Source: Sialis fuliginosa (lineage: Eukaryota > Arthropoda > Insecta > Megaloptera > Sialidae). Taken from it: a stretch of DNA of 64,000 nucleotides. Within the stretch, counting starts at the first letter, position 1. Every line of letters begins with the position of its first letter. The translations under genes were made by a program, and so were the position numbers. Positions 12,271 through 24,560 of the stretch are shown in pieces. The notes under the pieces are model-generated. The model did not search any database. It was given only the letters and a program-made list of their open reading frames with translations, and was not told the origin of the DNA. The DNA lies in the NCBI GenBank assembly GCA_961205875.1, contig OY540810.1, positions 6,758,001-6,822,000 on the forward strand, given 5' to 3'.

Positions 12271-12539
12271 TCTATCTTCTGTAAGCTTTTTTGGCCGTTA
12301 TCCATAAGAGCTAACTTTTCGGGCGGTTGTCCACGTTGTCGTATAATACTACTTGACATTTCGACTGTGAGCGTTTCTGAAACTGGTGTTTTTTAGATGA
12401 TAACACCAGTTTCAGAAACAATTCTGAAGAAGACTCCGACATGAGTCGAAACGTCTAGTAGTATCATACAACAACGTGGACAACAGCCCGAAAAGTTAGC
12501 TTTTATGGATAATGCCCACGAAATCCTACAGAAGAAATG
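12271..12539. repeat. inverted repeat with hammerhead-like core
   Basis: Two diverged copies lie head to head around a tight hairpin (GTTTCTGAAACTGGTGTT / AACACCAGTTTCAGAAAC, about 12374-12419). Each arm continues into AACGTGGACAAC and CCCGAAAAGTTAGC and ends near a cttctgta / tacagaag phrase. The right arm holds CTGAAGA, a GACTC/GAGTC stem and GAAAC at 12424-12452, arranged as in a type I hammerhead ribozyme apart from one extra base. A diverged copy of the right arm is at 53461-53600 on the other strand. Such cores are known in Penelope-like retroelements; assignment to that class is inference. Confidence 0.6.
12424..12455 (+). ncRNA. hammerhead-ribozyme-like motif
   Basis: CTGAAGA (12424-12430), one extra A, stem GACTC/GAGTC (12432-12436 with 12443-12447), GAAA (12448-12451), then CGTC. 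With a minimal stem III (AC/GU) the cleavage triplet would be GUC, as reported for minimal hammerheads of Penelope-like elements. The unpaired base between core and stem II departs from the consensus and may prevent cleavage. Confidence 0.35.
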
Positions 12540-13894
12540 ATTTCATGACCATTGTGATAAAGAATATGGAAGAGCTTAATTGTCATAAGAAGTGATTAAT
12601 GAATTAACCACAATACCAGCTTGACTAAAATGGGGTACCTAGTACAATGTATTAATAGAAGTTATTTGACTTTGAATGTTAATAAATACTTTTGAAAATA
12701 TATTATAAAATATAATTAAATTATTACAGTGTTTATTTACTTTTGACACCCTGGTGTATATACATATATATCTAGAAAACCATTTAGTAAAACACGCAGC
12801 AATAATAATTAAGTAAATGTATGTTGTTGATGTGCAAGCGGTACCTATGTATCATGATCACAAGAATTGAACCCACGCACGCTATTTTCATCAAAGACTC
12901 AACACCTCTTAGTTTGGTCTTTGTCTTTTTGTGATGCTTCTTACGCTCATCCATGGAACGCTTTGAGCGGCGGCGCTATTCCACCGAAGGCAATAATCAC
13001 GTGATTGGATTCGTATTCTTTTTATAGCCACCTCAAACCAATTTCAGTACCGTCTTTTTAAAGTAAAAGATTTAATTTTAATATTTCACTTAGTTAGCGT
13101 AACCTTTTCAAGTATTCATTTTTCTAAAACTATTTATTTTCTTTCTGTTAGGTTAAGAACGCTCACCTACTTTAGAGTTGTGTTTCTATATAGGTATATT
13201 TTATGACCAGTGATGTAATAATATGTATGCTACACACACGCCGAGACGGGTCGAGATTAAGGTAAGTCTCGTCTTAATCTCAATTCGCACACTTGCCCGA
13301 GATTGATATCAAAATCTTTTTTTTTTAATTTATAAACCCTTAAATTTAGAAATATAACGAACCTTATATTTAACTGTATTTATTGAATTTTAAGATTAAT
13401 ACTCACAATAAATAGTCCATTTTTGTTACAAATTTACATTTAACTTAATAACATTACAAAAAGCAGCTTTATTTTGACTGACATATTTTTCGAAAAAACT
13501 TTTTTGATGAATTTAAACCCAATAAATAAAAATATTTGATTGTTAAGAACGCATTTTTTTTTTACATGAAATAGGTGCGAACTGATTTTCTTCCCATTTC
13601 TTAAATATTAGACGTATTATTAAAAAGAGCATCAAATAAATCCCAAAAAATCACTAGCTACTGAAGTAATAAACCTGATAATAAAAAATAAACGTACTAT
13701 GCGATATAATAGAGAGTAGAAAGAGATGGAATTAGTTTTTAAACACGTGATTTTATGTAACGTGTTCAAGGCCGGAAAAGAACCAACAAACACATACCCT
13801 CTCTTTTTACTCTCTAGAATATCGTATAATACTCTTAAACGGAAACAGTGGAATTCTCACACTTCAATGAACGTAAAATTAACTGAAAATCAAT
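12540..13894. other. no gene; GAGAC-type repeat at 13235-13310
   Basis: 13235-13310 contains GAGACGGGTCGAGATTAAGG and TTAATCTCAATTCGCAC in inverted arrangement, related to 9625-9735 and 15555-15660. 12940-13010 is slightly GC-richer (GAGCGGCGGCGCTATTCC), of unknown meaning. The 71-codon frame at 13726-13941 is not recognisable. Confidence 0.35.
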
Positions 13895-14105
13895 GGTATA
13901 TACCAGTTTTCACTGATCAACCAGTGATTTTGGTCATATAATCAATGATCCACTGATTTGTTCAATGACTATTCACTGATTTGTTTAGTGATTATCCACT
14001 GATTAGCAGTGATTATTTACTGATTAGCAATGGTCTACTTTTCACTATTTTACAGTGCAGAGAAGACCATATTCATTGATAATCAGTGAATATTCACTGA
14101 TTCAG
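13895..14105. repeat. array of CACTGATT motifs
   Basis: CACTGATT or its variants and complement (AATCAGTG) occur about 12-14 times in 210 bp. The clearest part is two abutting 21-bp units, TAGTGATTATCCACTGATTA-G and CAGTGATTATTTACTGATTA-G, near 13998-14040. The array is not coding. Confidence 0.6.
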
Positions 14106-16108
14106 TTTTAGAGAGTATATATTACTTTAACAGCTCACAAAAAAAATTTACACAAAAAATTGTGGTTGACTTACTTAATGATATGTTCAATAATTGTTAA
14201 AGAAATTTGAAGAAACCCGGTTGGGCCCTATTTTATATTAAAAAAGAGCGGTGTCATTTATGTATCAAAAATACAAAATAATAAATAAAACATTTTCACG
14301 ATTCCTTACTATTATTTGTAGTTTCATTATTTTTCAAAAATATGAAAAATACTTTAAAAGTATCAAATAGATCAGCTTATAAGGTAAATCCTGGTAAGTG
14401 TTATTAAAAAATTATTAAAAAATGACCATAATTTATAAACAGTTTCCCTTGTTCCTGATATGATTAATAGTGCATAATCGACAATCCGCAACGTTGATTG
14501 AACATTTAACGATTCTTTAGTGTGCCGTACAAATGTAATAATTTGATTAGTGTGCCGTGACGCAAAACGTATAGGAAGCTCTGCTGTAATGTTAACTGCT
14601 ATTGTTTTTATGGCCTCACTAACCGGTTTATCATGAATATTTCATTAATTGAAAAATTACAATTAAAAGTAAATTTTCATCTCTGTGTACAAATTTTTTA
14701 AATATTTTATTATTTATTAAAATGCATTAAAAATATAATAAAATAATTTTAAAAGTTCTTATTCTCCTTATTATATTATAGAGTGCGTGTTGTGAAATTT
14801 GACTGCCTGAAAAGTGTCGCTAGAAAGAATAGGTTGGGAGTATAGAATTATATTTTTTTCTATATATAAATAATATTCCTATTCCCTATAAATCATCGAA
14901 ATCGAAAACACGAAAACAAAAGAAGATAATAAACAAGTCGAAGTAAGATAAAACAAATAACGCCGGTCCTGGCATAACCTCGCGGCCAGGGGTCGCCATT
15001 CGGATTCTCCGCTAGCCATTGTTCTAGATTTTTATAGCCTGTGACATCCCAGAAAAGCTCATGAATTTTTAGCAGCGCAATAGCCGGTACACCCAGCGTA
15101 AGTGAACAAAAAACTATAATTGATATCTGGGATTGTTTTCGGGAAGGGAGAGAGATTTAAAAAGCAGTGGTGTGCGACGAGATTTGAAGTAAGTTGTGGA
15201 TTTAATAAATATATAATCGAAACCCAATGAAGATAGAAATATAAATTCTATAAGAGTAGAAATTGTATACGATTTTAGAAATCTTTCATTTATATTTATA
15301 CACTTTTTAAATATTTAGTTATGATTTTCATATACGCTCATTTCAATGCTTAATATAATATGTATGTGTATTAGACACGTATAAAATTCAGTAAAGGTCA
15401 CCTAACATACAAAAAAAATGTGTAATATACCTATAAACAAACTAGTAGGAAAAAATATTATAACTTTATAACTTTGTGCTAAGAAATAAATTTTAATAAG
15501 ATGAGATCGTCTAAATTTTTATGAGATGTGTATTTAATTACAAAAATAAACACGAAACGAGACGAGAGTCAGAAGTGTAGTCACAGTTTTTGGAACAGAT
15601 GACTCGTCTCAGTCTCGAATTTTTACGAGTCGTGAAAATTGAAGCCGTCTCGTTTCGATATAGGCCGAGAAAAATTTATTAATTTGTTTAAAGGAAAAAA
15701 TTTTGACACCAAATGGATGTAGGATATTGCTGATGGGCCGATCATTGCAGAATAAAACGAACAGGGTGACCATGTTGATAGAATTGGGGTCATTGGTTGA
15801 CTAAAGATAGGGACCAATATACATCTCCTCCTCAATTTAAGAATAGAAGCACCATCAATTTATTCTATTTTTTAAAACATGCTGATGGGGTATAAAATGA
15901 AAATAAATGCCTTTTCTCTGACAAGACTAGTCGTGGGGCCCAGGCGAAAAAAGGCCCGGCGCGGTGAGCAAAAAAAACTAATTGATTGGTATTTACGAAT
16001 TAAAATTTTTAATTGAAAGACCTAAACATGGTTATTTAAAAAAAATGAAAAATAAAAAAGTCATTCAAACATACCGAAAAAATTCCAGTCTGGGGTCTCG
16101 TGATACAA
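14106..16108. other. no gene; GC-richer islands
   Basis: 14960-15090 is a GC-richer block (CCGGTCCTGGCATAACCTCG; GGCCAGGGGTCGCC) with stops in every frame. 15555-15660 carries GAGACGAGAG and GACTCGTCTCAGTCTCG, the third member of the GAGAC family. A 70-codon minus-strand frame (15623-15835) is not recognised. 15930-15965 is GC-rich (GTGGGGCCCAGGCG; GGCCCGGCGCGG). Confidence 0.35.
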
Positions 16109-16137
16109 TGTGGGGGCCCTGGAGCAGGGCCCCCACA
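16109..16137. repeat. perfect 13-bp GC-rich hairpin
   Basis: TGTGGGGGCCCTG (16109-16121), triloop GAG, CAGGGCCCCCACA (16125-16137). It is fully paired and about 77% GC in very AT-rich DNA. Confidence 0.85.
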
Positions 16138-18831
16138 TCCTACTTCCACCAGAGCAATATGGACAGTTAAACAACTCAAGAAATCTACAGGACAAAGACA
16201 TGGGTCTAAATACCATACCCAGGGATTATGAAATTTAAAAAAATCAGTTCTCGAATGGATTGGATTCATTGCACGGATTGCCTAAAATGGCTCCTGAAAC
16301 ATGTACCATGTATCATCCATTTGTGTAATATTTGTGGAAGAGAAAAAAAAAAAGAAGTAAGGAGAAGAAAGTATAAATGAATAAGTCATTTTGGATGGTG
16401 CATCCAACCACAAGCCCTAGGGAGAGATGACCCATTTCAACTTTTAAAAAAAAGCATATTACGATATTAAAATAATTTTTTTAGACTAAATGTTATATTT
16501 TGTTAAATATATTTAAATAAATAAGATTTACTCATACATTCATTTGTATTTATTTAATATTTTATTAGCAATACAAAAAATGTAGTGCGTTTCACCCGTA
16601 TTTGCAACCCTTTCTCAATAAAAAATACCTCACTCCATTTTTCTACTGTAACGTCACTGGTAACTGGTAAAGAACTATCTCTTGCATCAGTCTTGGCGAA
16701 TATTTATCATCATTACAAAAAATACACCAGTTCAAGTATTAAATTACTTTTTAGTTTTTTTTTCTTTTTGTTTCACCTTCTCAATGTTCATTGTAAAGCT
16801 TACGTGAACGTTAGTGTATTTTATGTTTCAAAATAGATTAATCATTATATTTTTGTGATTTTTTGTGATATAAATACAGGAAATAGTATTTTTCTGTGGT
16901 GAAAATGAATCCATTGTAGTTGAACTAAAACGTAGAATTCTTCAAAATAATCATTCGTCAATGTCACTAATACGTATAAGTATGTATTTGTCTTGTATTT
17001 TGATTTTTGAGAAAACATTTACTAATTGTACCTACGTATTTATTAACTAATTGCTGAATGGTAACTCCAGAATACAGATTTAACTCTCCAATGGCGTTGA
17101 GCTATTTCATGTCTTTCGTGGTGATGTCAAATCTGTTAGACCAATTTAATCTATTTTTCTGGGATAATTTGAAATTTTAGGGGCTGGTAAAAATAATTAT
17201 ATGAACTTATATTTAAAAAAAATAATAATAATTATAAAAAATGAATATTAAATATTAAAAATATTATAATTATGTACCTTACTAAATGTAAAAAATATTA
17301 ACAGTGGATCGAGGACGTTATTTTAAGCATAAAAAACTTCAAGTAAACTAAACATGAAAAAATTAATAGTTATTACTGAAAATCGACACCAGATATCAAT
17401 TAAAAACGAATCATTTTTAAGGGACTATAGCTCCCTCAAGAAGAATTTTCGAACACATGTCGATTTGACGTTTTTAGCTTAAAATAAAATCCTCGATCTA
17501 CACTGAAAAATAACATTGGTACAAAATTACAAAACAATTCTAAAACAAAATTCAATTAAAAAACGATGCTCCTGATTAAAATTATCATTACAATTATACC
17601 CCATGTAGAAACAATTGCTTGTACTTGAAAGTATATCCAAATTAAAATACAGTATAGTTTTTATCTGTTCAACAGTAATATAATTTTGAGTATAATCATG
17701 TCTAGTATTTAAATAAAAACTTACAAACGAGCGTGAAACTAGCCATAAGCTATACAATTGCACATAACATTTTCTTGATTCGAGACCGACACACTGAATA
17801 CATATATACATACATGTTTCTTTAATTAAAGCTCCCATTGTTCTAGCGGCACTGATGACGTTCAATTTGTTTTAATGTAACAAACCTGCACCCTTGCGAC
17901 ACCCCTGACTCGTTAAAAATAATAGCGTTCTCGACATTTTTTATAATCTGCCTATATATAATATGCATATTAATGTATATATGCGTGTGTCTGAGCAGTG
18001 CTGGATTCAGAGAAAAGAAAATATCTCGAAAATAAGATACGAAATAATTTGGTGATCATGTAAGCTTTCTTTCAATATTGTCTCAATTTTAATTTATAAG
18101 AAATTTCAGCGTTGGATGTACCTTAATCTAAAATAATATTGGGCATTCACATTTATGTTTATATCAGATTCTAGTATCTACCACATTATATTGTACCGAT
18201 GGTTATAAAATAACTTGCTGACTTTAACCCATTAACGCCCGCCGTACACATTTGTGTATACCTCATTTTATAATTCGTGTTGTTTTCTATGGATATAAAT
18301 TCACGATATTTTCTTAAAAATCAGATGCTAGTAGTGCAACAAACAAAATCTGTTAACGTTATTAGTTTTATGAGTGTTTAAACGTGTTTTAATTGCTACG
18401 AATTATTTATATATGAATAGAGGCAAGTGATATGTTAATATATTTTATCGAACTGAAGTATGTGATTTCGAATTTTGTTTAAATCATATGAAATAACTTA
18501 AATATACATATAACTTGATTTTTAAATGTAATTTATAAAAAAAAAGATATCAGAAAAGCAGTCTCACACAAAATAGACAAATTTACTCGCTCGAATGCAC
18601 ACCGTTATTTTTTTTCTAAATATAAAAAAAAAACTAAACTAAAATTTTTAATTCTCCAAAAAGGATTTCCACTTTGTTGTGATTTATAAATAAACTGTTA
18701 TAATAAAATATATTTTTTAAAGTACTACGAAAATACTGAAAAACCTAACCCTTAAAGTCAAATTTCATTAAATTCGAGTGAACCGCTGAAAAAATATTCA
18801 ACATTAAAACAGCTAATTATTTTATAATCAG
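16138..18831. other. no recognisable gene or element
   Basis: Frames at 16585-16836 (+) and 17527-17865 (-) give low-complexity or unfamiliar peptides, and there are no splice-bounded exons I trust. About 18225-18260 reads TTAACCCATTAACGCCCGCC, like a piggyBac-type left end, but I found no matching right end. Confidence 0.35.
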
Positions 18832-18839
18832 GCTATAGA

Positions 18840-19232
18840 CAGCGCTGCTTTAGGGGGGGGGGGGCGAACCAGAGCGAACGCCCGGCTATGTGGGGCGGTG
18901 CACAATAGGGCATAAGTGACTTTTTTGGTTCAAATCAGTGTACAGACTGTAATTTTTTAGTAAACTTTTTTTATAATCTATAAATTTTTGTCGATCTGTG
19001 AAACCCGATTAAGTAAAAATATAGATAAATATGAACAAAGTTAATTTTTTTAAATCTAAGAAAAATCGATTATTTGAGGTCTGTAGGATTGCGCCAAGCT
19101 GAAATATTAACTATTCTTGCTAATTTATCAATTTTAATTGACATTTTAGGTGATTTTTAACATTTTTTAGGGGGAGAGAGAGCGGAAAAATAAATCTCAC
19201 CCAGGGCACCAGACTTGCTAAGACCGGCTCTG
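18840..19232. mobile_element. hAT-type MITE with perfect 8-bp duplication
   Basis: The left end CAGCGCTGCTTTAG and the right end (complement) CAGAGCCGGTCTTAGC form imperfect inverted repeats. GCTATAGA flanks both sides exactly (18832-18839, 19233-19240). A 12-base G run is at 18853-18864. The element is 393 bp and has no transposase. Confidence 0.85.
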
Positions 19233-19240
19233 GCTATAGA

Positions 19241-20098
19241 TATATATATGCTAGATCTCGGATATGTATTTATTTTTAGTAAGGATCTTACATATTCAAA
19301 TATTATTTTAAATATAATTGCAAACTTCAGACATATTGATTTGTCGAATGTTTTCTTATATGTAAGTAAGTACATACCTACTTTTAATTAAAATATTATT
19401 TTCTGATTAACACTGACAATCAGGGGAGAGAAACCTATTTAATTTTTTTTATGGTGATTTTTTTATCCATGGTTTAATTTAATAACAAAAATTTAGATGT
19501 TAATCTATTTGTTTTAATAACAAATAACAAATGTGTTAACCATTCCTGCACAAATGCATAATTATACTAATGGTAATTTATACAATTGTGTTTTTTAGAG
19601 ACAGAACATATTTATATAATTTAGGTTTTATAACGTTCATAAAGTATTGAAATATTTAAATAAAGCTCAATAAAAACCCGTCAGACACCCATTATGTTGT
19701 TTAGCGAACATTAAAGTCGGGACTGCGTATAGAAGACAGTATCTATTCATTCAAATTTGAAATAATGGCAAGGAAATTATCACCGAATTTTTCTGGCGCC
19801 TAGATTGTGACAAATATAGTAGAGAGTAGATTTAAATCTTCATATATTTTTCCTTTTTTTCGTCTTTCTATTGTGAAGTTTTTAACAATAAATTAGTTCT
19901 ATGATTTCGGAAGTTATTTTCTTTTATTTGAAGCAGAGTTGTATGAAAATTTACTGCTCTGTCGATTTTAAATGACAGATATTTTTTTATAGCATGTATT
20001 CGATTGAAGAACATTCAAGATGTATAGTAATTTTAACTAACCCTGTAGCAGTGGTTCCAAGTTTCACAGACCCATGTGATTTTATTTTTATTTTTTAA
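19241..20098. other. no gene seen
   Basis: AT-rich DNA. 20050-20064 holds CAGTGGTTCCAAG, like a hAT end, without a visible partner. Confidence 0.4.
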
Positions 20099-20470
20099 CT
20101 AGCTAATCCCGCGGGTTCGCTTGCGTGGACTATGGGGTTTTTGAGATTTAAAAAAAATATAGTTAAATTATTTTAGGTCTTATTATTCTACACAATTCTT
20201 TACAACATTATATTGTTCAATATTAAACGGTTTAGGCAGCCTATTGCAAAAGAACGCGCTGGCGGCAAACTTTTTTCCGGCTTGATTTATTATTATCGTT
20301 ATTGCTTATCTAATGTAACAAAATAATATACTAAAGCTTGGGCAAAGAACATATATATGAATTAAAAGAAATAAAAACACGTAAATTGGATAAGTGGTTG
20401 CTCTTGAGTGATAAGCGCACTAACGGACAGACAGACAAAGAGACATTGCGTTTTATACATAATATCAGAC
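20099..20470 (-). mobile_element. Helitron-like fragment, 3' end on the left
   Basis: On the minus strand the sequence ends GCAAGCGAACCCGCGGGATT, then AG-CTAG followed by T, the GC-rich hairpin plus CTAG expected of a Helitron 3' end. The far side has the ACGGACAGACAGACAAAGAG phrase that marks this insect repeat class (the complement of its TGTCTGTCTGTCCG motif). An 86-codon frame (20338-20598) overlaps and is not a gene I know. Confidence 0.5.
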
Positions 20471-20571
20471 AGGTGCTATTATATATCAGTTCTTCTATGT
20501 TGTTGTTTATTATTATGATTATTTTTATTGTGACATTATTGTTCTATGTTACTTTTATGTTCGATTTTATC

Positions 20572-20796
20572 AAGGAGCTAACAAAATTGCTTAGCTAATA
20601 AGCACTTTCAACGGAGTATTAATTTTGTTATATTATCTCTGGATCAACATCTTAGAACTCAGTTAGTAACTCTGATCGTACGAGATAAGTTTCATAATAT
20701 CACCACTATTTCAGAGGAACTGTCATAAAGGTTTGACACCTTATTTGAAAGAAGTGCTTGTTAGTTAATAAAAATTGTTAGCTCCTTTATAATACC
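20572..20796. repeat. MITE, GGTATTATAAAGGAGC family
   Basis: Inverted ends AAGGAGCTAACAAAATT and the complement of GGTATTATAAAGGAGCTAAC, with AAGCACTTTCAA / TTGAAAGAAGTGCTT inside each arm. Relatives are at 37124-37588, 48010-48231 and 62014-62085. Confidence 0.7.
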
Positions 20797-22316
20797 AGAC
20801 AATGTTATTTATAAAAATATTCATATTTTATGCAACCGCAAATGTTTAACAAGTGTTTATTATGTTGGGTTTATAAGATTTTTAAGTACAGTTTAAACTA
20901 ATAAATGATAAAATTAAACACTAATCATAATCATTCTGTACCTTTATTAGCTACTATTAATATTTTTACCATCCCGTCGAAATTTAAATTTAAATATAGT
21001 AGAGATGAATAAAAAAATAATATATTTAATAAAATTAATTTTTTTTAATAAACTTTACTGATTTACCTTCTAGTATTTAAACAAAAGCAATCAATATAAT
21101 AATAAAATTTATATAAAGAACACTTCAAACCAACTGCATTATTGCAATGACAAGGTCTTTTAATTGCAATCGGGAACCAAACGTTTGTAATTACAAAATC
21201 AGAGCAGTAGACAAGGCAATAATTACCATCATCTGAGACAATACACAAGCGCGTGTATGTGATGGTGATGATGCACACGAAGATTGTCAACAACAGTGTT
21301 ATATTTCTGCTATACAAAATAAAGTACAAAGCTATTATCGCTTTTGTACGCTGGATCCAATTACTAAATATCGAACTAACCGAAACATACTACACTGTGT
21401 GTATGTATGTTCACACACACACACACAAACCCTATAGAGCGCTTTATCTGTATACAATCATTCAGTTAATGCAGTACCCCTTTTTGTAAGTCAATATACA
21501 GGATTAGTTAAATGTAAAGATTGACTGAAATATACAGGTGAGTAAAAAATATGGAATATTGCTCATATTTTTTTAAATATTCATTATTTAAAAAAATGTG
21601 ATTAATTTTAGCTCGAGAAAGGACTTGATATATGTTTATATTCAAATTTAATACTTGAAATAAAATATTAACTTCGTTTCATTTATGCAAAAATATGCAT
21701 ACAAATAACTACCAGGTATATTCAACGTTTATAATGAAACATACTTCTGAACCTAATCATAAAATTTTCTTTGTTGACATAGTTCTTTATATCCTCAATG
21801 GAAATATGATTTTAATTTTCAAAAGTCGAACATGCACAAGAAATAATGATTATAAAATATAATGAAAAAGATGGGGAGGCTATATGAGTACATTGAAAAA
21901 TTGTTCAGTGGGGGGAGGGGGTGAGAGTAGAGCTAATGTCACTACGACACAGAGAAGAGATCAAACAAAGATTCTTCTTCTTATCTTTCGAAAGCAACGG
22001 AAGCAGAAACGGCTCTAACACAGTTCACAATGAGAGACTGCATTGTTTCTCAAACTATCTCCATTTTGTTTTATTCCTGGTACACATACTTATGTCCTTA
22101 GAGGCTTCTACACTCTTACTTTTATTTAATGTGGATAAGTGTACCCTCCACTGCAGTGATAGCGATACTAACACATTAACTGTAATATGTATAGTGTATA
22201 CGTATATGTGTAGTTGTTAAAGATAATAATTAATACGATGTATGAAGGTTTTGTAAAGAAGCAATTTAAAAACTTATCTTTGTAAAATGAAACTTGATAA
22301 TATGCATACAGTATTA
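20797..22316. other. no gene; (CA)n run
   Basis: A CA dinucleotide run lies at 21412-21427. Frames at 21063-21329 (-), 21253-21489 (+) and 21921-22220 (+, 99 codons) are unrecognised and have no family motif. Confidence 0.35.
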
Positions 22317-22527
22317 ATAAAAACAAACTTGTTTGTTTAAACGTCAAAATTTATTAAAGAAGAGGAAACCGCAAGCTTTCGATTCACATGAATTTTATTG
22401 AGATAACGACATCTTTCTCAAATTTAAATCTTTATTAATAGCCTGACGATGATTCTGTGAATCGAAAGCTTGCGGTTTCCTCTTCTTTAATAAATTTTGA
22501 CGTTTAAACAAACAAGTTTGTTTTTAT
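22317..22527. repeat. inverted repeat with second hammerhead-like core
   Basis: Arms of about 75 bp (22317-22392 and 22454-22527) share AAACAAACTTGTTTGTTTAA, ACGTCAAAATTTATTAAAGA, AGAGGAAACCGCAAGCTTTC and GATTCACA. The right half reads CTGACGA, T, GATTC, TGT, GAATC, GAAA, GCTTGC from 22443, again with the element order of a hammerhead core. The loop between the arms holds the phrase AGATAACGACATCTTTCTCA. Confidence 0.75.
22443..22475 (+). ncRNA. hammerhead-ribozyme-like motif
   Basis: CTGACGA (22443-22449), one extra T, a 5-bp stem GATTC/GAATC with TGT loop (22451-22463), GAAA (22464-22467), then GCUU, which permits a 2-bp stem III (AG/CU) and a CUU site. It has the same geometry, including the one extra base, as 12424-12455. 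Confidence 0.35.
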
Positions 22528-22756
22528 TTATATTTAACGTCACTACTATTATATTATCATACAGTATTAACATATTATAGATACCTATTATTAAAATTAT
22601 TCCGACTGAATTTTTTATTTTTATCTTATTCCCCAAGGTTTGCACGATTATAAAAATGCAAGGTGCCAGTCGGTATCTCGGTCGGATATTGTTTAAAACG
22701 GGAAAAGACCCTATAAAAGAAAAAAATATTTTTTTGAAATCAAAATTTTTGTGTGT

Positions 22757-23153
22757 CATAAAAAAGATCTTAACACTCATAACTGTAACTGTACACCTTT
22801 ATTTATAATTAATTTTTAAAAGTTTATGAAAACTTGAATTAAGGTATTTTCAATCATGAAAATGTATACTTTAAAACTAATGTTATCATTATCATACTTT
22901 ACATTTTTTTTTATAATCTTCAAATGAATGTTAATAATGTGGTATACTTCAATTTTAAGATTCTTACCTTTATTTTAATTAACAACTAAGCGCGTTTTTC
23001 TACTCTGCGCGTTCATCATAATGATAACATTAGTATTAAAGTATACATTTTCATGATTGAAAATACCTTAATTAATTAAAGGTTTCATGAACTTTAAAAA
23101 AATTACAAATAAAAAAGTAGAGTTACAGTTATGAGTGTAGTGACCTATTTTTA
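22757..23153. repeat. 400-bp inverted-repeat MITE
   Basis: Arms of about 130 bp: the left has AACACTCATAACTGTAACTG and CAATCATGAAAATGTATACT, the right has the complements ending AGTTACAGTTATGAGTGTAG. The centre includes AAGCGCGTTTTTCTACTCTG. Non-coding. Confidence 0.75.
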
Positions 23154-23569
23154 TGCAAAAAAGGCTTAATATTATTAATACAAAAAATTAGATATAAAAA
23201 AAAACATTTTTTCTTTTGTAGTCACATATTTATTTCTTTGCAAAGACAATTACATTACAAAATCGTATAAAAATTAATAATCCATTCTATTATTATAAAT
23301 GCGAAAGTGTGTATGTCTAACAGCTATTAATAAAAATATTTTCTTCTTCTTCTATTTTTTTATTGTTCGGCGATTGTCGTCTCCGATAGCAAATAAAACT
23401 ATAATTTACCTGAGAAGATACAATTTGTTTTTTATATCTACATTTACATATTTTGTTCCCTCATTTGTATTTCAATAAGATTATACATAAAAAATTACTA
23501 CACCATCAAAGTCGCTTTTTGATACGTTCCCATCTGTAAATCTGTATTATTTATTTTTTGAACACATAT
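23154..23569. other. no gene; repeat start motif
   Basis: 23283-23325 reads ATTATTATAAATGCGAAAGT then GTGTATGTCT, a phrase that commonly begins insect dispersed repeats. No end was found. Confidence 0.35.
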
Positions 23570-23690
23570 ATAATTAAAACTAAACAAATTCAATATGCCT
23601 ACGTATATATTATATAATGCACACATATAGCTATGTATATATAATGCTGTATATACGTATAGACATATTGAATTTGTTTAGTTTTAACTC
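23570..23690. repeat. hairpin of two ~39-bp arms
   Basis: The left arm TAAAACTAAACAAATTCAAT-ATG pairs with the right arm CATATTGAATTTGTTTAGTT-TTA, almost perfectly. The loop is rich in TATATA. Confidence 0.8.
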
Positions 23691-24488
23691 GTATGTTTAT
23701 CTTAGAGAAACTCACAGTAAAATTATTGCAAATTTTTAACTTTCCAAGGAATCTTTGTACATATGTGTGTATAAATTATAAAATTTAATATTTAACTGTT
23801 TTACATATATCATCTGTCTGTCAAGGGATGTTTTAATACTTTGATCTCGAAGTTAAAAACCTCCCTCGTTTTCGTAAAGCGAAATTTATTTCGCATGCTC
23901 ATATTTTAATACAAAGTTAGAATAAATATTTACGTTGGCTGTGTGTACATAAGTTGTAGTGTTAAGCTGGAGTTGAGCAACGAGATCATTATGTGTTCTA
24001 ATTTCAGTTGAAAATATTTACCACTTTATATTTAATCAAGAAATTTGCAATTTCCTGTACGAAATTTAAGTTTATTGTTTTTGGTTGTTAGCTTATTATT
24101 GTTTTGTTTTTTTAGTTCGCCTAGGAGTAGTATAATAAATACGAATGGAAATTATATATTAAATTAAGATAAAAATTTGATAATAATATTAATTTAAACT
24201 CGATTTATTTATGAATTATGAATGCAAAAAAAACTCTGTCTAGTGTTTCCTCGTACTAAATTCAGCTATCGCAGAGTTTGAATAAATGACAGTGAAGTAT
24301 TCTGATGAACAACGTAAACATTTCATTTTATTTTTATTCAATTTTATTAGAAAATATTAATTCAATTATTAATTTCAACTAACAGAATGTATTTTGCCAC
24401 ATTGTAAAAAATATCAAGCAGAAATAGAAATATTAATACAAAATACAAAAAGATACAACGAAATCTAATCATTTTAGACAACATTATA
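23691..24488. other. no gene seen
   Basis: AT-rich spacer without recognisable elements. Confidence 0.4.
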
Positions 24489-24560
24489 AAGTACTGGCAC
24501 CAGTTTTGAACAATACCTCAGTGTTGAACATTTTTAAAACATCGACAACAAATGATTAAT
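24489..24560. repeat. left end of the AGGTACTGGCACC family
   Basis: AAGTACTGGCACCAGTTTTG, preceded by TA, then a CCTCAGTGTTGAACATTTTT phrase shared with 25974 and 48277. Only this end is present. Confidence 0.6.

Noticed and set aside
12875..12905. Complement contains GTGGGTTCAATTCTTG, like a tRNA T-arm
   Set aside because: No acceptor stem, D-arm or anticodon arm could be placed upstream.
14960..15090. GC-rich block suspected to be a LINE 3' piece or an exon
   Set aside because: Stops in all frames and no reverse transcriptase motif; left as unexplained.
18225..18260. TTAACCCATTAACGCCC as a piggyBac left end
   Set aside because: No matching right end with TTAA within several kb.
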